Shown piece by piece: positions 1-6,789 of a stretch of 7,706 nucleotides of DNA; the stretch's first letter is position 1, and each line of letters starts with the position of its first letter. This DNA comes from DATIBL01 sp035457505. GTDB taxonomy: Bacteria > Patescibacteriota > Minisyncoccia > Phycocordibacterales > UBA6899. The notes below the pieces were generated by a model. That model was not told where the DNA came from. It worked only from the letters and a program-made list of their open reading frames with translations, and did no database searches. Location: NCBI GenBank assembly GCA_035457505.1, contig DATIBL010000047.1, positions 1-7,706 on the forward strand, in the 5' to 3' direction. Both the position numbers and the translations under genes were made by a program.

Positions 1-1
1 T

Positions 2-2542
2 CATCCCCTCGGTGATCGAAAGGGTAAATTGTGCTGATGCGCTGGTTTTATTTCCGGCGATATCTGTCGCGGTCACCATGACGACGTTTGTCGGGCCGAT
101 CCCAGGAAATTCTTGGGGCACAAACGAGAAAGAATACGGCGGAAGCGAGGTTGAACCGAGAAAATTCCCATTCACAAATGCGTCGACGTTGCGGATCGCA
201 AACGGCGCAGTGATCATCGCCTCGACGACCATCTTTCGATCAATGAGATATTCGACCGTGCTGGTGGGGTTTAGGATTGTGACTATCGGCTGTTTGTCCG
301 GAGTGTGAACATCATCATAGGTATCGGGTTTTGCTGCCCATGCGGCGCTCGGAATCCCGTTCGCCATGATCCAATTCTGCGCGGGAACCTCCCAAAGCGG
401 ATACTGCGGATCTGCGTACGGATTAGACGGCACTGACCCGGTCGGATCTCCTGGTGCAACCCAATGAAGAATCTCGTGCGGATTCGGAATGACGCGCTCA
501 ACGCGGAATTCTGACGGAGTGTGGTCAGTCGCGAGTTTGCCGGAGATCTTGTCGATCTCATAGGTTTCGTTTCCATACCAGACGCCGCGCAGTGCGGGTT
601 TGATCGAGCGGTCAATGGGCGGCATCGGAGAAAATTGTTCAATAGGCGTATCCGCGAGCGCTTCTGTCATAAACGCGTTCCAGAGCGGGGCAATGATAAA
701 TCCTGCAACTTTCTTTTCCATCGGAGTATTGTCGTTGTTTCCAGCCCAGGCGCCGGCGACAAGCGATGGTGTGTACCCAATGATCCACGCATCCTTGTAG
801 TCGTTCGTGGTACCGGTTTTCACTGCGACGGCGCGGTCGGTGAAATGGAGATACGATTGTGCGCCGAACGCGGGCGTTCGTGCTGCATTATCAGAGAGGA
901 CATTCGAGATCGAGCGGGCAATTCCTTCCCCGATCACTTGGTCGTTTCTCGGCTCTGATTCTTTGAGTATGCTCCCGGTTGCATCCTCAACGCGGAGGAT
1001 CGCAGTGGGCGGATTGCGCTTGCCATCATTTGCAAAAACTCCGTACGCGCTCGTCATGTCGAGGAGCGTCACTTCGCCGCCTCCAAGGACGAGGGTGAGG
1101 CCATAGCGATCCTTCGAAGTAAGGTTTTTGATCCCAAGCTTCTCGGCGTATCCGATCGCACGGTCGATCCCGACCAAGTAGAGCAGTTTGACCGCTGGGA
1201 CGTTGATCGATTGCGCAAGCGCGTTCCGAAGCGAGATCGGGCCGCGATAGATATGGTCATAGTTTTCCGGCATGTAGCACTTCTCTTCTGATGCTCCACC
1301 GACTGGATTTCCAACCGCATCGCAGAATGTCGAGAATTGCGTCGGCACATCAAAGAGCACGGTGTCCGGGGTGTATCCCATATCGAATGCTGCGGCATAG
1401 ACGATTGGTTTGAACGCGGAGCCTGGCTGGCGCTTCGCAAGCGCGATATTGAAATTTCCATCGTGCTCGGTGTCGAAATAATCGCGCGACCCAACCATGG
1501 CGAGGATTTCTCCAGTGCGGGGGTCGAGAGCGACCAATGCGGCATTCTTGGCGTTGAACTGCTTCTCGTTCTCCTCGGCATAGGTTTCGACCGTTCGCTC
1601 GGCGATCTCCTGGAGGCGGAGATCGATCGAAGTCACAACGCGCAATCCATCCTCGACGATCGCTTCCTCGCCGTATTCATCGGCAAGGAGTTCACGGACA
1701 TACATCACGAAATGCGGCGCGCGGATTCCGCGCTCGCTTGCGGCGAGGAATTGCACCGTCTCCTTCTTTGCGCCGATATACTCAGCTTCGGTGATCATAC
1801 CGAGTGTGAGCATTTTCTTGAGGATCGCATCTTTGCGCGCTTCGAGAAGATCGCGATGCGAACCATAGGGCGAATAGAGCGTAGGGGCCTGTGGAAGTGC
1901 AGCCAAATATGCGGACTCAGCGAGCGTCACCTCTGATGAGCGTTTTCCGAAGAACGAGAGCGATGCCTCCTCGACGCCGTAGATATTTCCGCCATACGGC
2001 GCTTCGTTGAGGTAAAGCGAAAGGATCTGGTCTTTTGTCAGAATGCGCTCAAGCTTGATCGCAAGGATCCACTCTTTCACCTTGCGAGTGATCGTCTTTT
2101 CTTTCGACAGCAATGCGTTCTTGATGACTTGCTGAGTGATTGTCGATCCTCCCTGCGCGTATTCGCCGGATTGAAGATTTGCAAGGACGGCACGGATGAT
2201 CGCGCGCGGCTTGATGCCGATATGCTGATAGAATTCGTCGTCCTCGATCGCGATCGTCGCACTTTTGACATACGGGTTGATCGACTCGAATGGGACCTCC
2301 GTTCGGCGGACATCGCGATGGACGTCGTAGAGAAGGACTTCCCCGGTTCGATCGAAGATCTTGGTTGATTGAGAGACTTTGCGCTGCTCAAAAAGGCTGA
2401 AATCCGGGATCTCGAGGAGTGCGGCCCAGACAAAGAAGGCCGAAAGGCCAAAGACGCCAAGCAGGAGGCCGATAAAGATCAGTACCTGGATCGGCTTCCA
2501 GACGAAGCGGCGGAATTTGGATGGTTTGGCCTTGGTTTGCAT
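2..2542 (-). CDS. Bifunctional class A penicillin-binding protein (PBP1A type), C-terminus beyond the window
   Basis: Membrane-anchored cell-wall synthase that polymerises lipid II into glycan (GT51 transglycosylase) and cross-links peptides (transpeptidase) outside the membrane. The visible 847 residues show a basic N-terminus, one membrane segment (about 17-43), the GT51 catalytic motif EDDEFYQHIGI (100-110, catalytic Glu100), GGSTITQQ (131-138), the LYLNEAPYGG/YGVEEAS/FFGK block (176-200), then the transpeptidase motifs SAFK (Ser375 nucleophile, Lys378), SIN (445-447) and KTGTT (575-579). After about residue 750 comes an Ig-like beta module with a VTATDIAGN motif (823-831), an accessory tail. 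Cys407 and Cys422 could form an external disulfide. The frame stays open to base 1, so the stop is missing. The ATG at 2542 is preferred because a -10 box lies five bases upstream; an in-frame ATG at 2560 would add six residues. No Shine-Dalgarno precedes either. It is divergent from tyrS. The family is certain; pbpA/mrcA/ponA naming is not. Confidence 0.96.
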   Translation of the reverse strand, partial: MQTKAKPSKFRRFVWKPIQVLIFIGLLLGVFGLSAFFVWAALLEIPDFSLFEQRKVSQSTKIFDRTGEVLLYDVHRDVRRTEVPFESINPYVKSATIAIEDDEFYQHIGIKPRAIIRAVLANLQSGEYAQGGSTITQQVIKNALLSKEKTITRKVKEWILAIKLERILTKDQILSLYLNEAPYGGNIYGVEEASLSFFGKRSSEVTLAESAYLAALPQAPTLYSPYGSHRDLLEARKDAILKKMLTLGMITEAEYIGAKKETVQFLAASERGIRAPHFVMYVRELLADEYGEEAIVEDGLRVVTSIDLRLQEIAERTVETYAEENEKQFNAKNAALVALDPRTGEILAMVGSRDYFDTEHDGNFNIALAKRQPGSAFKPIVYAAAFDMGYTPDTVLFDVPTQFSTFCDAVGNPVGGASEEKCYMPENYDHIYRGPISLRNALAQSINVPAVKLLYLVGIDRAIGYAEKLGIKNLTSKDRYGLTLVLGGGEVTLLDMTSAYGVFANDGKRNPPTAILRVEDATGSILKESEPRNDQVIGEGIARSISNVLSDNAARTPAFGAQSYLHFTDRAVAVKTGTTNDYKDAWIIGYTPSLVAGAWAGNNDNTPMEKKVAGFIIAPLWNAFMTEALADTPIEQFSPMPPIDRSIKPALRGVWYGNETYEIDKISGKLATDHTPSEFRVERVIPNPHEILHWVAPGDPTGSVPSNPYADPQYPLWEVPAQNWIMANGIPSAAWAAKPDTYDDVHTPDKQPIVTILNPTSTVEYLIDRKMVVEAMITAPFAIRNVDAFVNGNFLGSTSLPPYSFSFVPQEFPGIGPTNVVMVTATDIAGNKTSASAQFTLSITEGM

Positions 2543-2547
2543 GGACG

Positions 2548-2577
2548 AATATAGCCACATGATAGCACGAAGAGCAA
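2548..2577 (-). promoter_or_regulatory. Candidate promoter of the PBP gene, placed for a leaderless mRNA
   Basis: Reading the minus strand, TTGCTC (2577-2572) serves as -35, followed by an 18-base spacer and TATATT (2553-2548) as -10. Transcription would begin about 6-7 bases downstream, at the A of the ATG at 2542, leaving no untranslated leader. This fits the missing Shine-Dalgarno and decides the start codon used here. It is a by-eye match with a modest -35; no transcript data support it. Confidence 0.45.
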
Positions 2578-2583
2578 GGGAAA

Positions 2584-2613
2584 CAGACAAAATACCAACA
2601 AATATGCTAGCAT
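2584..2613 (+). promoter_or_regulatory. Candidate promoter of tyrS
   Basis: CAGACA (2584-2589), an 18-base spacer and TAGCAT (2608-2613) put the expected transcription start near the ATG at 2621, again a leaderless arrangement. An overlapping -10 option is TATGCT (2603-2608). The two lie within the 10-base palindrome formed by ATGCTAGCAT (2604-2613). The promoter shares the 78-base divergent gap with that of the PBP gene. The match is weak. Confidence 0.3.
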
Positions 2614-2620
2614 GTTGATT

Positions 2621-4117
2621 ATGGAGAAAACAACGCAACAAAATTCAAGAAAAGACAACCCTAACGAGATTAATGAGAAGATTCAGGACATCATTTCTCG
2701 CGGGGTAGTCTCATTTGTTGACCCTAATGGAGTTTTTACAGAGAAACTTCGAAAGAAGGCTCTTGGAGAAGATACCTCACCATTAATTGTAAAATTTGGC
2801 GTTGATCCAACTCGGCCAGATATTCATCTTGGACATGCAGTTGCCTTAAGAAAGTTAAGGCAACTGCAAGATTTGGGATGCAAAGTTGTATTCCTAGCAG
2901 GAGATTTTACTGCACAAATCGGAGACCCTACAGGAAAAAGCAAGGTTCGACCCGAGGTTGACCAACAACAAATACAAGAGAGTATGGAGAGTTATGTTCG
3001 ACAAATTCCAAAGTTACTGACTCTAAAAACTGAGAACGACAACAATGCAATTTACGACAAAAATCAATTTATTGTCGACAGTAAGTGTTTTGGCTGGATT
3101 AGAAATTCCGATTGGTATTTCGGCGTAACAGACATCGACACAAGAGGGGTTGATGAGGCTTTACGAAGAATACCTATTGAGCCTAGTAAAAATTATCTAG
3201 CATCAGAAAATTCGTTTATAGATAAAGCTGTTGTTTTTTCTAATACACGAATGCAAAAGATGTTTCTCAATAGAGATGAAAGCTCTATTGTTACTTTTGC
3301 AACTTTTTTATCAATACTGCGCAAAATCTCGTTCTCTCAATTAATTGAAAGAGATATGTTTCAAGATCGCATAAATAGCAATGAGCCGCTTTTTATGCAT
3401 GAAATGGTCTATCCGATTCTACAAGGGATAGATTCTGATGTAATTGCAAAAATCTATAGATCGTGTGACCTCGAGATTGGTGGATCCGACCAGACCTTTA
3501 ACATGCTGATGGGTCGTCGGATCATGGAGATAACAAATACGAATACCCCACAAGCAACACTCGCTGTGCGGCTTTTGGTCGGACTCGATGGGAAGGAAAA
3601 GATGTCCAAATCGCTCGATAACTACATCGGCGTGACGGATGCTCCGGCGGATATGTATGGAAAAGTGATGTCGATCCCCGACGCCGCAATTCCGGAATAT
3701 CTCGAACTCGCAACGTATTCCGATCTTGCGACGGTTGCACTGGTTCGCGACGGACTCGCATCCGGCACACTGCATCCAAAGAAAGAGAAGATGCGTCTTG
3801 CGAGACAGATCGTCGAGATCTATCACGGGCGCGAGAAGGCCGAAGAAGCCGAGCGCGCGTTCGAGAATGTTTTTGCAAAGGGCGAGATTCCGAACGATGT
3901 CCGCACGATCTCGGTCGCAAAGGGAACCCTTCTTGCTGATGCGCTCGCAACGGAGAATGTGGTCGCATCAAAGAGTGAGTTCCGAAGATTGATCGACGAG
4001 GGTGCGATCGCAGAAATGGACGGCGAAAAGATTACTGATCCGTTTGTAAAGATCGAGCGGGCAATGACGCTCCGGATCGGAAAGAAGCGGTTTCTCAAAA
4101 TCGATTGCAATGGCTAG
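2621..4117 (+). CDS. tyrS: Tyrosyl-tRNA synthetase, apparently a recombinant (mosaic) gene
   Basis: Class I aminoacyl-tRNA synthetase that activates tyrosine with ATP and charges tRNA-Tyr in the cytoplasm. The 498 residues hold the HIGH-type motif HLGH (69-72), the GDPTGKS loop (101-107), the tyrosine-pocket segment DLEIGGSDQ (283-291), the KMSKS loop (327-331) and a C-terminal S4-like RNA-binding domain (about 430-495). The protein is longer than the usual 400-430 residues: about 70 extra residues lie between roughly 134 and 240, and there is a short polar N-terminal extension. Bases up to about 3460 are AT-rich, with AGA, ATT and ATA codons and few GATC words. From about 3550 onward the codon use is GC-richer and matches the neighbouring genes. 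The gene therefore looks like a foreign 5' part joined to a native 3' part in one intact frame. The ATG at 2621 is chosen from the promoter position; the in-frame ATG at 2612 would add three residues. No Shine-Dalgarno is seen. It converges on the acidic-protein gene. Confidence 0.95.
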   Translation: MEKTTQQNSRKDNPNEINEKIQDIISRGVVSFVDPNGVFTEKLRKKALGEDTSPLIVKFGVDPTRPDIHLGHAVALRKLRQLQDLGCKVVFLAGDFTAQIGDPTGKSKVRPEVDQQQIQESMESYVRQIPKLLTLKTENDNNAIYDKNQFIVDSKCFGWIRNSDWYFGVTDIDTRGVDEALRRIPIEPSKNYLASENSFIDKAVVFSNTRMQKMFLNRDESSIVTFATFLSILRKISFSQLIERDMFQDRINSNEPLFMHEMVYPILQGIDSDVIAKIYRSCDLEIGGSDQTFNMLMGRRIMEITNTNTPQATLAVRLLVGLDGKEKMSKSLDNYIGVTDAPADMYGKVMSIPDAAIPEYLELATYSDLATVALVRDGLASGTLHPKKEKMRLARQIVEIYHGREKAEEAERAFENVFAKGEIPNDVRTISVAKGTLLADALATENVVASKSEFRRLIDEGAIAEMDGEKITDPFVKIERAMTLRIGKKRFLKIDCNG

Positions 4118-4147
4118 GGCCGTTCGCTCTTTTATAGAGGTCCAATA

Positions 4148-4178
4148 AAAGAAAAACCCCTCTCCGGGGTTTTTCTTT
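4148..4178. terminator. Bidirectional intrinsic terminator
   Basis: A perfect 13-bp inverted repeat (arms 4148-4160 and 4166-4178, loop TCTCC) has a CCCC/GGGG core flanked by A and T runs on both sides, so it gives a hairpin plus U-run in either direction. It lies 30 bases after the tyrS stop. It also overlaps the TAA stop (4177-4179) of the convergent acidic-protein gene, and so can end both transcripts. Confidence 0.9.
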
Positions 4179-4395
4179 ATTTATCGTCAGGATCGAAATA
4201 GGTTGATTCGTCCTCGCTGTCTTCTTCGTCTGCCAGTGCTTCGGTAGAAAGGTCGGCATCAGGATCTTCTTCCTCGAGGAGACCGTCTTCGTCATCAAGG
4301 AAATCATCGCTGCTGACCGCATTCGGGTCAAATTCATCATCCTCGGATGTTTCTTCATCAGGGATGATTCCTCCAGCCACAAAGTCATCGCTCAT
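4177..4395 (-). CDS. Small, extremely acidic protein of unknown function
   Basis: A 72-residue protein beginning MSDDFVAGGIIPDEE. I count 20 Asp and 13 Glu (46% of residues), one Lys (the last residue), no Arg, His or Cys, and one Tyr. It has no signal peptide or membrane segment and is probably disordered, with clusters such as SSDDFLDDEDG and LLEEEDPDAD. Its function is not recognised. Such proteins can bind basic partners or divalent metals, but nothing here shows that. The ATG at 4395 is chosen because the acidic composition begins there; the longer frame upstream (to 4512) is Arg/Cys-rich and unlike the rest. No Shine-Dalgarno is seen. It lies 122 bases downstream of ruvC on the same strand and ends inside the shared terminator. 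The skewed but regular composition and codon use make it a plausible real gene rather than a chance frame. Confidence 0.7.
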   Translation of the reverse strand: MSDDFVAGGIIPDEETSEDDEFDPNAVSSDDFLDDEDGLLEEEDPDADLSTEALADEEDSEDESTYFDPDDK

Positions 4396-4517
4396 GATGG
4401 ATGCATTACTGATACTAATCGCCGCGCATGCCGCGCGAATGCTCCTACACCCCATATGTAGCATAGCGAAAAAATGACGTCCATAGGGGCCTCTTGTCGC
4501 TGTGGATAACACGGTGT
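4396..4517 (-). promoter_or_regulatory. Spacer between ruvC and the acidic-protein gene, possible promoter
   Basis: This 122-base gap is longer than the 29- and 35-base gaps within the ruv cluster, so the acidic gene may have its own promoter. On the minus strand a T-run is followed by TATGCT (4466-4461), a possible -10, but I see no convincing -35. A GC-rich imperfect palindrome around 4420-4438 lies in the predicted leader. No clear terminator follows ruvC, so read-through is also possible. Confidence 0.3.
4501..4509 (-). promoter_or_regulatory. Single perfect DnaA-box sequence
   Basis: The minus strand reads TTATCCACA, identical to the strong E. coli-type DnaA box. It lies nine bases after the ruvC stop. 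I see no second box or AT-rich unwinding region nearby, so an origin is not supported. One chance match per window of this size is not improbable. Confidence 0.3.
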
Positions 4518-5006
4518 CTATGCACCGATATTTCTTGTGCGCGACTCTGCGAGGTGCGCGACCGCGACCGCGACTGCATCGAATTCGTCATCGAGAACGT
4601 CGCCTGGCGGATTCGCAACAACCTTGGTGATCATGCTGATCACTTGATCTTTCGTCGCCTTTCCGTAGCCAGTCACTGCGATCTTCACCGCGAGCGGATT
4701 GTATTCGAAGACGGGAACATTTTTTGCTTGCGCAAGATAGAGGAGCGCACCGCGCACTTCAGCGACATGGATCGCGGTTTTTTGGTTCGCACTGAAATAT
4801 ACTTCTTCGATCGCGACCGCATCGGGCTTGTGGGTGTCGATCCAGTTCGCGACTGCATCGGCAACGGCAAAAAGCCGCGCGCCGAATGCCTCCTTTGCGG
4901 AAGTTTCGATGCAGGTGCTCGCAACACGATGCGGGCGCGAGCCGTCACCGTCGAGAAATGCGAGTCCGCATCTGCCGTATCCAGGATCGATACCAAGAAC
5001 ACTCAT
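4518..5006 (-). CDS. ruvC: Holliday junction resolvase RuvC
   Basis: Endonuclease that makes paired nicks in Holliday junctions at the end of homologous recombination, working with the RuvAB motor. The 162 residues begin with MSVLGIDPGYG. The four acidic catalytic residues of the RNase H-like fold are all visible: Asp7 (GIDPG), Glu67 (AIEEVYF), Asp140 and Asp143 (LDDEFDAVAVAVAH). The GYGKATKDQV segment (113-122) is also typical. The length is slightly below that of the E. coli protein (173 aa), the difference being mostly at the C-terminus. The start at 5006 is fixed by the conserved N-terminus. It lies 29 bases after yebC with no Shine-Dalgarno and is probably co-transcribed with ruvB and yebC. 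The identification is firm. Confidence 0.97.
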   Translation of the reverse strand: MSVLGIDPGYGRCGLAFLDGDGSRPHRVASTCIETSAKEAFGARLFAVADAVANWIDTHKPDAVAIEEVYFSANQKTAIHVAEVRGALLYLAQAKNVPVFEYNPLAVKIAVTGYGKATKDQVISMITKVVANPPGDVLDDEFDAVAVAVAHLAESRTRNIGA

Positions 5007-5035
5007 AGAGACTCGCAGGGATATTGAATGAGCCG

Positions 5036-5566
5036 TTAGGATGCGTTCGTGAATACTTCATCGACTTCGTCGCACCCTTCAAGCGCTTCAATGAGGCGAG
5101 AGAGCATGTCGCCATCCGCATCAGAAAGCGGCACCGGAACCGTCGCGGTCCACCCCTCGTCGTCTTTTTGAAATGCCCAAAGCGCGGCACCCTGCTCAGC
5201 GAGCGATGCGCCATGCTCGGAGAGAATGTGCTTGATCTCCTGAACGGCCTTGTTGCGGTTCGAGGTGAGCGACGAGATCACGAGTGCGCATCCGCCCGGC
5301 CCATAGGCCTCGTAGACGAGCGATTCGATGACTTCTGCGTCGGCGCCTTGTCCCTTCTTGATCGCGCGCTCGATCGTATCTTTCGGCATGTTTTCCTTCT
5401 TGGCTTTTTCGACGATCGTGCGCACACCTGGCGCATTTGCATCGCCATTCGCCTTCTTTACCTCTGAGGCGATCAAGCTGCCGAGCTTGCCGAAAAGTTT
5501 ACTTTTCTTGGCATCCTCTGCGCCCTTTTGCCGTTTGATTTGCGCCCATTTGCTGTGTCCTGACAT
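5036..5566 (-). CDS. yebC: YebC/PmpR/TACO1-family protein, short form lacking an internal domain
   Basis: Family members bind the ribosome to ease stalling at proline-rich stretches, and some have been described as DNA-binding regulators. The N-terminal signature is complete: MSGHSKWAQIKRQKG (1-15), then NMPKDTIERAIKKG (59-72) and YEAYGPGGCALV (85-96), SNRNKAVQEIKH (102-113). The protein is only 176 residues, against about 240 usually. After ALWAFQKDDEGW (128-139) it passes directly to VPVPLSDADGDMLSRLIEAL (143-162) and DEVDEVFTNAS, which correspond to the last third of the usual protein. About 65 residues of the middle are therefore absent, while both ends are intact and in frame. It lies 35 bases after ruvB and 29 before ruvC, without a Shine-Dalgarno. 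The yebC-ruvC pairing is common in bacteria. The family assignment is firm; the exact role is inferred. Confidence 0.95.
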   Translation of the reverse strand: MSGHSKWAQIKRQKGAEDAKKSKLFGKLGSLIASEVKKANGDANAPGVRTIVEKAKKENMPKDTIERAIKKGQGADAEVIESLVYEAYGPGGCALVISSLTSNRNKAVQEIKHILSEHGASLAEQGAALWAFQKDDEGWTATVPVPLSDADGDMLSRLIEALEGCDEVDEVFTNAS

Positions 5567-5601
5567 AGTATTTTTCGTGAGATCTTCAATGCTAATTTTG
5601 G

Positions 5602-6633
5602 CTATTCAAGTTCGAGCAGCGACTCCTGTCGATCCTCCGGAAAATCAAATCCCAGGTGATCGTATGCGCGCTTTGCGACGAGGCGTCCTCGCGTGGTCCG
5701 CTCAAGGAGTCCGAGCTGGATCAGATAGGGCTCGTAGACCTCCTCGATCGTCGCAGTCTCTTCGCTTGCCGCTGCCGCGATCGTCCCGAGTCCGACTGGT
5801 CCGCCGCGGAATTTCTCGATCATGATCGTGAGCATGCGGCGATCCGAGGACGAAAGTCCAAGTTCATCGATCTCGAGCAGTGCGAGGGCTTGTCGGACGG
5901 CGCGGTCGTCGAGTGGGATCTTTTCAACCTGCGCGAAGTCGCGGCAGCGCTTGAGAAAATAATTTGCCGTGCGGGGCGTAAAGCGGCTGCGCTTGGCGAT
6001 CTCCTGTGCGGCGCCTTCGGAGAGCGGGACGCCGAGGATCGATGCTGAACGCTCGACGATCGTTCCGATCTCTTCGTCTGAATAGAACTCGAGGCGAAAG
6101 ACTCCTCCAGAAAAGCGCGAACGGAGCGGTGCGGAGAGGAGTGCGATCCGGGTTGTTGCCGCGATCAGGGTGAACGGCGGCAATTCGAGCTGGATCGTTC
6201 GCGCGGAGGGCCCCTTTCCGATGATGATATCGAGCACGCCAGATTCCATCGCCGGATAGAGGACCTCTTCGACCATTTTGTTCAGACGATGGATCTCATC
6301 GATGAAGAGAATGTCTCCGGGATTCAGGTTGGTAAGGATCGAAGCGAGATCACCGACTTTCTCGATCGCCGGTCCGGAGGTGATCTTCATCTGGGCGCCG
6401 AGCTCTCTTGCGATCAAGTGTGCGAGAGTGGTCTTTCCGAGTCCAGGGGGACCGTAAAAAAGGAGGTGCTCAGGGGGATGTTCGCGTTCTTTGGCAGCCG
6501 AAAGGAGGATTCGGAGATTTTCTTTGACATGTTTCTGTCCGACATACTCCTCGAAGCGATCCGGACGAAGCCGCTGATCAAGGAAAAGCGCGTCTTTTTG
6601 AAGGGTTTTTGCCGGTTCGCTTGACATAGTCAT
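5602..6633 (-). CDS. ruvB: Holliday junction branch-migration ATPase RuvB
   Basis: Hexameric AAA+ motor that, loaded by RuvA, drives branch migration of Holliday junctions. Counting from the ATG at 6633, the 343 residues show the RuvB N-terminal segment LRPDRFEEYVGQ (22-33), Walker A GPPGLGKTTL (61-70), Walker B ILFIDEIH (108-115), sensor 1 AATTR (158-162), the arginine-finger region PLRSRF (169-174) and the winged-helix DNA-binding domain with RGGPVGLGTIAAA (266-278) and EEVYEPYLIQLGLLERTTRGR (about 287-307). The length matches the usual 330-350. The frame is open upstream to an ATG at 6771, but those 46 residues do not resemble RuvB and overlap a plus-strand promoter, so 6633 (or the ATG at 6627) is preferred. 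It is the first gene of the ruvB-yebC-ruvC cluster. ruvA is not in the window. A TAGCAT lies five bases before the start, but no -35 is seen. Confidence 0.96.
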   Translation of the reverse strand: MTMSSEPAKTLQKDALFLDQRLRPDRFEEYVGQKHVKENLRILLSAAKEREHPPEHLLFYGPPGLGKTTLAHLIARELGAQMKITSGPAIEKVGDLASILTNLNPGDILFIDEIHRLNKMVEEVLYPAMESGVLDIIIGKGPSARTIQLELPPFTLIAATTRIALLSAPLRSRFSGGVFRLEFYSDEEIGTIVERSASILGVPLSEGAAQEIAKRSRFTPRTANYFLKRCRDFAQVEKIPLDDRAVRQALALLEIDELGLSSSDRRMLTIMIEKFRGGPVGLGTIAAAASEETATIEEVYEPYLIQLGLLERTTRGRLVAKRAYDHLGFDFPEDRQESLLELE

Positions 6634-6754
6634 CTCGTATGCTAGACTGTTCCCAGTTTGGATTTCTCCCTTTCTGGGATCCTTGCCCCCGAAGTATCCC
6701 ATAAACGCGACGGTCTGCAAAAGACTCTGTTTGACGTCGTTTCCCCAAGGGTAC

Positions 6755-6783
6755 TTGACAATAAGTTGCATTTGTGATACAAA
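6755..6783 (+). promoter_or_regulatory. Strong sigma70-type promoter facing away from ruvB
   Basis: A perfect -35 TTGACA (6755-6760), an exact 17-base spacer and TACAAA (6778-6783) preceded by TGA, which makes an extended -10. Transcription should start near 6790. No protein gene follows on this strand; the structured RNA below does. This is the best promoter match in the window. Confidence 0.7.
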
Positions 6784-6789
6784 TACAAC

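Noticed and set aside
1337..1936. A 199-codon open frame on the plus strand opposite the PBP gene, and similar ones at 521-958 and 807-1106
   Set aside because: The opposite strand carries an unambiguous PBP with all catalytic motifs. The antisense frames arise from GATC/TCGA-rich codon use and resemble no family I know.
4396..4512. Upstream extension of the acidic protein to a start at 4512
   Set aside because: The extra residues are Arg/Cys-rich and hydrophobic, in contrast with the acidic body, and would begin at the ruvC stop through a likely regulatory spacer.
4494..5027. A 177-codon plus-strand open frame opposite ruvC, and plus-strand frames opposite yebC and ruvB
   Set aside because: RuvC, YebC and RuvB signatures on the minus strand explain the region; the antisense frames are shadows.
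6621..6643. TTGACA (6621) plus TATGCT (6638) as a plus-strand promoter inside the start of ruvB
   Set aside because: The spacer is only 11 bases, too short for a sigma70 promoter.
6634..6771. N-terminal extension of RuvB by 46 residues from the ATG at 6771
   Set aside because: The added residues do not look like RuvB, the protein from 6633 already has normal length, and the segment overlaps the plus-strand promoter.
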